Source: Rhizopus arrhizus (Eukaryota; Mucoromycota; Mucoromycetes; Mucorales; Rhizopodaceae). From it: DNA of 64,000 bases. The DNA lies in contig JAKZZE010000006.1 in assembly GCA_024220505.1 (NCBI GenBank), positions 1,550,001 to 1,614,000 of the forward strand, in the 5' to 3' direction. Each line of letters starts with the position of its first letter. The first letter of the stretch is position 1. A model generated the notes under the pieces. It was not told where the DNA came from. It saw only the letters and a program-made list of their open reading frames with translations, and did no database searches. Both the position numbers and the translations under genes were made by a program. Of the stretch, positions 56,288 to 64,000 are shown piece by piece.

Positions 56288-58657
56288 TATCTATTAATAT
56301 AGCTCTCACACGATAAAGTGTGGGCAAAAAAATATCCTTCCCGAAAAAAGAGGGAAAAAAAAAATTTGATACACTCTAGGAGAGAGATTTTTTTTTTTCA
56401 TTGTTACTTTTTATCCGTGTTACAAATGCTTTTTTTTTAAGCACTTTCTTTGACCATGTAGTGTGAATGAGCGGGTGTTAATTTACCCAAAAAGGGTACA
56501 TAAAGAAACATAGAAAGATAATCGGAGAAGCAAATGATGGTAATGCTTCCCTTTCTTTTATATTAAGATACGGGATTGTTTTAATGATTTATTAAACTTT
56601 ATTGAAAAAAAGAGAGTAATGCAAGATGTCATTTGGTATAACTTTATAGGAAAAAAAAAGGAGTATTGTACCCGCATACTTATCTTGATACAACAATCCA
56701 GTTTTTCATATTTAGATAACAGTTTATATAACAGCTGTCCAATAACGCTTGAGTAACCAAGGTTGAAATTATCAGAGTTATAATTTATTTTGTACATATA
56801 TAAATCTATAACTATTAAAGACCTTGATCTTTGTTATAAATGATTTGATATTAACCTCAAGTCTTTAATTGAGTATTCATAAGGTGCAAATCCAAAGGAA
56901 TAAACCCAAAAGAAGCACTTTCAAAATGCCAAAACTCAGATTTAAAAGTTTTGAGCTTAAAATTGCATTGATCGGAGTGTCAAAGAACAAACCATACGAT
57001 ATACCTCAAAGTGGTATTGGAAAGGCAAACTATGATGAGCTAAAAAGCTGCTTTATGTTTTTTATATAGCTTCAGTTGAAACATGAAATTATTTAAGAAA
57101 TTCAAGCATTTTTCCATACGAGATAATCCACAACAGCTATACATCTCCGTAAAAGAAAAAGCTTTTTATATCATCCTCAATCAAAATATAGAAGCAGCCA
57201 CTTTTTTCTTATTATAATGTGCAGCTTGGTTGATAAAAGGAAAATTATCAAGTGTTAATATGACTTTTAGCTGCAAGGCTAGTTTAACCATATTTTAGGA
57301 CTTAGGCCAAAGACAAACCAAAATCACAACAAAGCTTTGAAAAAAAAAATGTTTTTAACCAAAGCATAGGATTCTATAGGCTAGCAAAATTCTCAAACTC
57401 ATCATTAATCTCACCTTCTCCAAAACAGTAACGTCGAATTTCGTCTGGATTATTTTGATGTCAGGCAAACTCAATATAAGTATTATCAGTGAATTGATCA
57501 GGACCGAATATCAGTACAGCAACCGAACCAACATGGATTAGCAACTCATAGAATGACGCTTGATATGCTATAATATGAGCTCATATTTCTGAAAAACAGC
57601 AGACACTTCCATAAATGATTCTAGTCAAGAGATCTTTACGTATTTCGGTTTTTAGGCTTCCAAATTTGTACAACATTGAGCAATTACTTCAAATGTAGCA
57701 TCCACAACGTTGAAAGAAACCAAAATGCAATGCTTAGACCTGAATGCTTCCTCAAAAAGTGACTTTGTCATCATTTAATCTCCAAATTTGAAATTTCTTT
57801 CGTTTTGGCAAGCAGGAGAGTAAAAAAAACAGCCAAACAGTCCAGCTAGGATATTGTGATGAATATAGACCGCAAGTCATTTTGTTTGTCAGTGAAGGAC
57901 GATATAATAGAAGTGAATGGATTCAATTGAAAAATTCCAAGCATGATTAGACTGTTGCACTGCTCAAGGACTGAAGCTGGCCTAAAGAAAATGAACAGCA
58001 TAATAAATGGATTTTTTTTTTTTCATAAAACTGAGAGATAAGTAAAGTATCAATATTAATGCCACTTTTGCTAAAGATGAGCTCTTATTTTTACAAACTA
58101 GGTTTAAAGGCCAAAGTAGTTGAGAGATTATGTATTTTATAGCCAAAATGTAGGCGTTAAGTATAGCTGTTTACTTTAGGTTTGAACTTTTAAAACAGTT
58201 CATGAACTTTACTGACTTTCAAAGTATATTTCAAAACCTTACCGGTCCTTGAGGATACTTATTTTTAAAATACTATTGTTCCCCATTCATTGAAGTTTGC
58301 CTTTTGTCATAAATCACTGGATATCTTTTGTGTTAGTATATTCCTTATTCTGATCATTTACTACAGTTTGTCATTATCCCTTATATCCATTTAAAGAAAA
58401 TATATAGGTTCAATTATTCCTTCTCCCCCCCTCCTCCTTTTTTTTCTGTGAATGGCCTCACCTTTTTTTTAGAAAAAAAATAAGGCATGCTCAAAAGGGG
58501 ATAGAAATTGCTTACGATGACAAGTTTTAGTTGGTTAAAATAATAAATATCAATCTAACAGTTATAAAAAGTCACACTAAAGTCTGAGAGTTGGAAGCCC
58601 GCTTTAGAAATAAAATGGCCCTGCTGGTCCTTTTCTTTTCTGCTTGTCCTGCAAACA
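56288..58657. other. Divergent intergenic region, formin and MPP-alpha promoters, decayed coding traces
   Basis: This region separates two divergent genes. T-rich tracts flank the formin start. A plus-strand open stretch at 56884-57069 (RNKPKRSTFKMPKLRFKSF...KPYDIPQSGIGKANYDELK) and minus-strand stretches at 57370-57790 (SLFEEAFRSKHCILVSFNVV, ASFYELLIHVGSVAVLIFGP, NPDEIRRYCFGEGEINDEFE) look protein-like but are broken by stops. No family was recognised. Confidence 0.4.
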
Positions 58658-60379
58658 ATGACATCTCGCATTTTAACCGCGCCTTTAAAGAATCCTTTAT
58701 ATAAAAAGGCCATTTCTTCCGTCCTTAAACGATCTGAATCAACAGTTAGTCAAAATGCTGAGGTAGAAAATGGTTTAAATTTAGGAAAAAATAATTTTAA
58801 AAATATGATAGAAAATCACAGTGAATGGATTTCCTACGATTGTTCAAGAATATTCCAAAGCATCAACAGGCCTTTGCAAGATAACAACGCTTCCTAATGG
58901 CATTCGAGTGACTTCTGAGAATACCCCTGGACATTTTAGCGCAGTCGGTGTTTATGTTGATGCTGGTAGTCGTTATGAAACTGCAAAGGTACGAGGTGTG
59001 AGTCATATTTTGGACCGACTAGCTTTCAAGGTACTTTAAATGAAAAAGAAGAAAAGTGGGTAGGCAGTAACATAGATGTATAGAGTACAAAAAATCGTTC
59101 AGCCGATGAGATTGTAGCCGAATTAGAATCATTGGGTGGAAATATCATGTGCTCTTCCTCTCGTGAATCTATAATGTACCAATCTGCCATTTTCTCTCAA
59201 GATCTCAGTCGTGTCTTGTCACTTTTCTCAGATGTTGTTTGCCACCCGACGATCGACCCCTTAGAAGTAGAGGAACAAAGACAGACGGCCATGTATGAAA
59301 TTGAAGAGATTTGGTCCAAGCCAGAGATGATCTTGCCAGAGATTTTGCATACAGCAGCGTACAAGGGCAACACACTTGGTAACCCTTTACTCTGTCCACC
59401 AGAAAACTTGCAGACAATGACGCCTGAATTAATTCACGATTACAAAAACACTTGGTACCGACCAGAACGTATGGTGATTGCCGCTTGCGGTACTGAACAT
59501 GAACAGGTGGTTGATTTGGCTATGAGATACTTTGGCGATATTCCTAAATCAAAAGAAAATTTGGATTCAGTCATGACCCACTTGGAAATTTTGAAAAAAC
59601 AACAAAAGCCGGCCAAATCCTCTTTGATCTCTACGCTGCTGTCATCTTCGGGAAAAACACCTTTGGAGATTGCTACACAACCAGCCCACTACACGGGTGG
59701 CATGGAATTTTTAGAGTTGGAATACGAGGCACCCTTGAACCATGTCTATGTCGCCTTTGAAGGTGTATCCATTGATGATCCCGACATTTATGCCCTGACC
59801 ACACTTCAAATACTCTTGGGCGGTGGAGGTTCTTTCTCAGCCGGCGGTCCTGGTAAAGGCATGTACTCTCGCCTGTTCACCAACGTTCTCAACCAACACT
59901 ACTGGGTTGAATCCTGTCAGGCCTTCAATCACTGCTACACTGATTCGGGCCTCTTTGGTATTGCAGGCTCCTGTCAACCCGAATACACCAATGCGTTGGT
60001 CGAAGTCATCTGTCGTGAGCTGGACACGGTCGCTCGCAGTGGCCGCTGGGGCGTGACCGATGTGGAGCTCAATCGAGCCAAGAACCAACTAAAGAGCTCA
60101 TTACTGATGAATCTTGAAAGTCGTATGGTTCAGCTCGAAGATCTCGGTCGACAGGTTCAGGTGCACGGTAAAAAGACTGGTATTGATGAAATGCTCGCAA
60201 AGATTGATCAAGTCGATATGAATGAGCTCAGAAGGGTCGCAAGTAGAGTTGTACGAGGGGCCGTAAGTGTGACAAGTGGTGGTACAGGACGCGCGACTAT
60301 TGTGGCACAAGGAAACCTTGCAGGAGTCACTGATTTTAATAAAGTGGTCGAGAAGTATGGATTGGGAAGTGGAAAATAA
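58658..60379 (+). CDS. MAS2: Mitochondrial processing peptidase alpha subunit
   Basis: Inferred exons are 58658-58762, 58812-59030 and 59084-60379, giving 539 residues. With the beta subunit it removes targeting presequences from imported matrix proteins; alpha binds the substrate. The basic Ser/Leu-rich N terminus (MTSRILTAPLKNPLYKKAIS) is its own presequence. The M16 fold starts TTLPNGIRVTSENTPGHFSA. The zinc motif HxxEH is absent, as expected for alpha (the aligned place reads SHILDRLAFKST). The Gly-rich loop GGGGSFSAGGPGKGMYSRL (about residues 354-372) is conserved. The first intron (GTAGAA...GATAG) was chosen because it is the only clean way to join the presequence frame to VNGFPTIVQEYSK. 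Confidence 0.93.
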
Positions 60380-61042
60380 AAATAAAAATTATAGATTTAA
60401 TGTAAACATGCAAAAGTATTATCTTTTTTGTAATTCATCTTGGCTTTTTGTTTTCCCTCCTCCTCTTCATCTTAGATCTCTGTTTATGATTTCATGTAAA
60501 ATGATTACTTTCCTACAGAAAAAGAAACTAGTATTAGACATGATTGTTGAACTAAAGAAAATCACAAGTTATTGATTATCCATCCAGTATGCGCATTGAT
60601 TCTTTCCCTCCCCTCCCCCTTCTCCTTAGGTTAAAGAATCAACTTGTGTATCTTTTAATATATGTTCTGAAGCATTCTCGGATGATTTACAGCGATCTTG
60701 TAAACAATTAAAAAAAGGGAGATAGAAAAAAAAAAAGTACGCGTGGGATATGTGTTATGTGTGTTACGCCCTTTTTCTCCCTTTTTTTTGCCACTTGAAT
60801 AAAACTAAAAGGAAAAAAAAAAATAATAATCAAAAGGAGAGAGAAAGGAGTGGAAAAAAGTACACAGACCATGTTTCTAACATACACATCATAATAAACC
60901 TGCGTTTTAATAATAGTGTTTACCCCCCCCCCTTTTTTTTTGCAAACGTGCGTATATAAACAATTGCTTTCTTATTCTGTTGCTTATTTTCATTATCCTT
61001 TATCTTTCTTTTCTTTTTCTTTTTTATTAATAATATAGTTAC
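60380..61042. other. Intergenic region with kinase promoter
   Basis: It contains the MPP-alpha 3' end, a pyrimidine-rich stretch, and a TATA-like TATATAAAC at about 60953 roughly 90 bp before the kinase ATG. No gene was seen. Confidence 0.5.
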
Positions 61043-62162
61043 ATGAGACAACATCAATTCCTAAATGAATTTATTGACAATAAATCAATCCAACTGATAA
61101 ACATTATTGGTTCAAGCACTTACGGTGTGGTTTATTTAGGTCACTATGTTTATACCAACCGTTATTATGCGGTGAAATGTATAAGGGATAATCGTTTTAC
61201 AGACAATGAAATCTACATACATTCTCTACTCTCTGGACATGAACATATTTTAACACTTGAAAAAGTTGTCAAGGAACGCAATCATGTCTTTATTGTGATG
61301 GAATACGCATCCGAAGGTGATTTATTTTCAACTTTAACCAAATCACAGCCTTCAATCATTGGAAACACGCGAGTTATCCGCCACTTGTTCTTGCAATTAT
61401 TGGATGCTGTACAACACTGCCATCATCATTTTGTTGCTCATCGTGACCTCAAACCGGAAAATATTTTGCTTCTTTCCAACTGTCGCGTAAAATTGGCAGA
61501 TTTTGGCCTGTCGACAAATCAAACATTTGCAGATGAATTTAACTGTGGTTCTGCATTTTATCTCTCACCAGGTAAGAAAGGGGAAGGAGGGGGGAATTCT
61601 TTTGCGGTAGTTAATAAACCTGCATATAGAATGTCAAGGATTCACCATTTGTCCAAAGACCAAACAAAGACAACGTGTTACGTACTATAACACGTTTACA
61701 AACGACATCTGGAGTCTTGGTATTATCTTGATCAACCTTGTCACTGGAAGAAATCCTTGGCGACAGGCCCATTTGAACGATAAAGCATTTGTCTCTTTTA
61801 TTCAACAACCTCATCTATTCTTTCGCACACTCTTTCCATACATCTCCAAAGGATTGGAGCGTATCTTGCTTCGTATCTTTTCACTTGATCCCACACAAAG
61901 AATTTCTTTGCCTGAATTAAGAGTGATGGTGCTACGGTGTAAGTCGTTTACTACCTCACCTACAAAGCAACCATGGATCATCACCCCTCCACCTTCCTTG
62001 CCACGACCTACCACATTTGGAACTGGGCGGCTTTCATCATTTGAGAATACCGTCTTGGCTTATATCGGAAACTATACGGATGATGATATGGTATGTAAAG
62101 ATAATTTGGAACCTTGCAATAGCAAACATTCCTCCTTTGATCAAGTGTCAATTGCATCTTAA
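61043..62162 (+). CDS. Ran1/Pat1-type serine/threonine protein kinase
   Basis: Exons 61043-61571 and 61630-62162 give 353 residues. The kinase domain fills most of it: glycine loop IIGSSTYGVVYLG (Ser at the second Gly position), Lys45 in YYAVKCI, Glu56, HRDLKPEN (Asp135, Asn140), DFG (Asp153-Phe-Gly), SPE in place of APE, and NDIWSLGIILINLVTGRNPW. The intron acceptor ATATAG|AATG at 61629 was chosen because it restores SPECQGF; the next AG (AAG|GATTC, 61639) also keeps the frame but removes the Glu. The SPE form, length and ITP/SPT-rich tail resemble S. pombe Ran1/Pat1 and yeast Vhs1/Sks1, regulators of meiosis, nutrient or filamentous responses; that role here is inferred. Confidence 0.88.
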
Positions 62163-62953
62163 ATTGGATGATATTTCCCTTTGCTTAAATTTGTACATTA
62201 TTTATAAATTATTGATAGAAATTCCCCCCTTTTTTTTTCACATTTTAAATTGCTTTGTTCCTACCCATTAATTTGTACTCATGAATAAAGTTCTTGTGCT
62301 ACAAAAGAAATCTGATGCAATCAGTAAGAATATAAAATGTTTATGTTCATCATCAAACTTGGTGTGATGTACAGTGAATAATAATATTGAATGAATTCTT
62401 TTTCTTTCATAGCCTTCAAAAAAGGATATAACTTTGGAAGCGTATTGAAAACAAAAGTACTATATAATCAACCAAGATGTGAATAGAGTAAATTCTTTTA
62501 ATTTTTGCTTTTATTCATTATCTCTCAATTTATTGTTCACTGTTTGTGCCTTTGCATTTACAAAGCACATTAGATCAAATAATCAGGAAATTCAAGGCTA
62601 TTTTCTCCTTACTCCTTCCATAACGATAACAGCACAAATCACCCCTCTAAACTTGCAGCAAGGTCATGAGCCATACTCAAGCTACTTTATGATGATTTGT
62701 ACAGATAGAAATGTTCTACTTGCGCTGTACACATCATGAAAATAGAGAATTCAGCCGATTTTAAACCTTATGCAAACAGTTTAATGAATTTATAAACAAA
62801 AACATTACTTATGAGACGAATACTAATGACTTGCATCACCAACCGACTTTGCTACTCCAAAAATAGTTTGATAAAAAATTTCTTCAAACATTGATTTCTA
62901 TAAAAGTGCTTTTTATTAAAATAGTTTTCAAACTATAGAAACATCTAAGAGAA
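62163..62953. other. Convergent intergenic region
   Basis: This lies between the 3' ends of the kinase (plus) and transporter (minus) genes. An AATAAA at 62284 follows the kinase stop. An 86-codon ORF at 62479-62739 has a hydrophobic start but no other support. Nothing else was seen. Confidence 0.45.
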
Positions 62954-64000
62954 TTATTTGACGCGTGCATGCAACACAAATTGTTGAATAAATAAAGAGG
63001 ATACAACACCAAGAATAGAGACAATAATACAGAAATAAAAGGCATAACGAATAGAGATTTCATATGTATCCAAGACAATAGCAAGATCATCTGGAGAAAG
63101 AAGGTTGCGTACTTCTGTCATTGATTTGCGTGCAATTTCAATAACCTATAGATTCAACTTGAGCTCTCTCTCTTTTTGTCATTTTATTTATTAATTTACC
63201 TCTTCCGCATTGGGTCCCTTGATCTTTTCTGTCAATATCTGTTTAACCAACCCTTGAAATATAGCAGATGTGGCAGAAATGCCAATGACACCACCCGATG
63301 AACGAAACAGATAAGATATGGATGTAATCGTTGCCATTTCTACATTTGCACATTTAGCCTTTCCTCCCCTTTTTTTTTTAAAATAACCATTCAATCCTTG
63401 TTACCTGAACTTCCTACACATGACAACATGGCTACAAGAGCAGTTGTCACAATCGCACCTGAAGAAAATCCATCGAGCATCAAGCAGATCACAATAAAAG
63501 TAAGTGAGGTCTCTTTTGTCCAAAGACTGATACCGATCATGGACGCCATGGAAATCAAGGACGTGACGATGATAAACTTACGGTACTCTCCTGTACGTGC
63601 CATCCAGAAGCCCGAAGAAAGTGATCCACAAGACATAGAGGCCACCTTGGGAAGAAAGAAGAGACCGGCTCGAGAAGGTGAATAGCCAAGGATGCCCTGG
63701 AAAAAGAGGGGTGTGGTATAAGTCATAGCAAAGGAACACATGACGACAAAGAAATTGCTCAAGGCACAGGCAAAGGGTGTACGACTTGAGATGATGGACC
63801 AAGGCATGAGTGGGTTTTGGGCAATATGCTTTTCGATCAAACAAAACACAATACTCAAGATCACAGAAGCCATGAGTAAGCCGTACACCAAAGGATCGCT
63901 CCAGGCACGAGAATTTCCTCCCATCGAGGTCGCTAACAGAAAGCAGATCACAGCGGATACCACAGCGGAGGCACCCAAGTAATCAATCTTTTTAAATCGA
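62954..64000 (-). CDS. Major facilitator superfamily transporter, C-terminal part
   Basis: Exons on minus are 63406-64000 (continuing past the window), 63200-63339 and 62954-63145, giving the last 308 residues. The visible part starts RFKKIDYLGASAVVSAVICF and has about seven to eight membrane segments, with WSDPLVYGLLMASV, GYSPSRAGLFFLPKVASM and SISYLFRSSGGVIGISATSA, a pattern of DHA2-type fungal transporters including vacuolar basic amino acid transporters. It moves a small solute by proton antiport; the substrate is not decidable from this part. The first half is outside the window. Confidence 0.87.

Noticed and set aside
62479..62739. 86-codon plus-strand ORF with a hydrophobic start
   Set aside because: No homologous motif, no splice or promoter support, and it lies in the 3' regions of two convergent genes.

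Overview
The window looks like nuclear DNA of an early-diverging filamentous fungus, most likely Mucorales (Mucoromycota). It is AT-rich, genes carry many short GT-AG introns of about 45-65 nt, the SDH2, MPP-alpha and formin genes are fungal, and the repeats are Ty3/gypsy, LINE, Tc1/mariner, CACTA, Merlin and IS630-type elements of the kind common in that group. All intron boundaries were inferred by eye from reading-frame continuity and splice motifs; no search was run.

Bases 1-43,250 are almost entirely nested mobile DNA. A Ty3/gypsy element on the minus strand (107-10,434) has gag, a candidate -1 frameshift site, a protease-RT-RNase H ORF, a separate integrase ORF, a primer-binding site and a long LTR. 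Two 1,630-bp Tc1/mariner copies interrupt it, one in the integrase and one in the LTR. A tRNA-Asn gene follows, abutted by a 5'-truncated LINE that is split by a 7.3-kb CACTA element (A, 10,650-17,958). A second CACTA element (B, 19,112-26,567) has an intact tnp2-type transposase gene facing an intact tnpA-like gene. A third, transposase-less relative (C, from about 26,571) keeps only the tnpA-like gene. All three have a TATA box and splice-like short exons diverging from the tnpA-like gene. Next come a third 1,630-bp mariner copy inside a Merlin/ISXO2 transposase gene, a LINE whose ORF1 and ORF2 are separated by two inverted, almost identical 1,648-bp Tc1/mariner copies (a 3.3-kb palindrome), and LTR-like, LINE, gag and IS630-type remnants up to about 43.2 kb.

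Bases 43,690-64,000 are ordinary gene space: SDH2 (minus), a long intergenic stretch with a decayed gene, a secreted subtilisin-like protease (plus), a small surface-type protein (plus), a 13-exon formin (minus), mitochondrial processing peptidase alpha (plus), a Ran1/Pat1-type protein kinase (plus) and the C-terminal part of a major facilitator transporter (minus, cut by the window edge). These are unrelated housekeeping, secretory, cytoskeletal and signalling genes, not an operon-like system.

The most unusual content is in the CACTA family: a divergent spliced transcription unit built from tandem exon/intron-like repeats, and a 290-bp promoter block that is near-identical in two elements whose proteins have clearly diverged.
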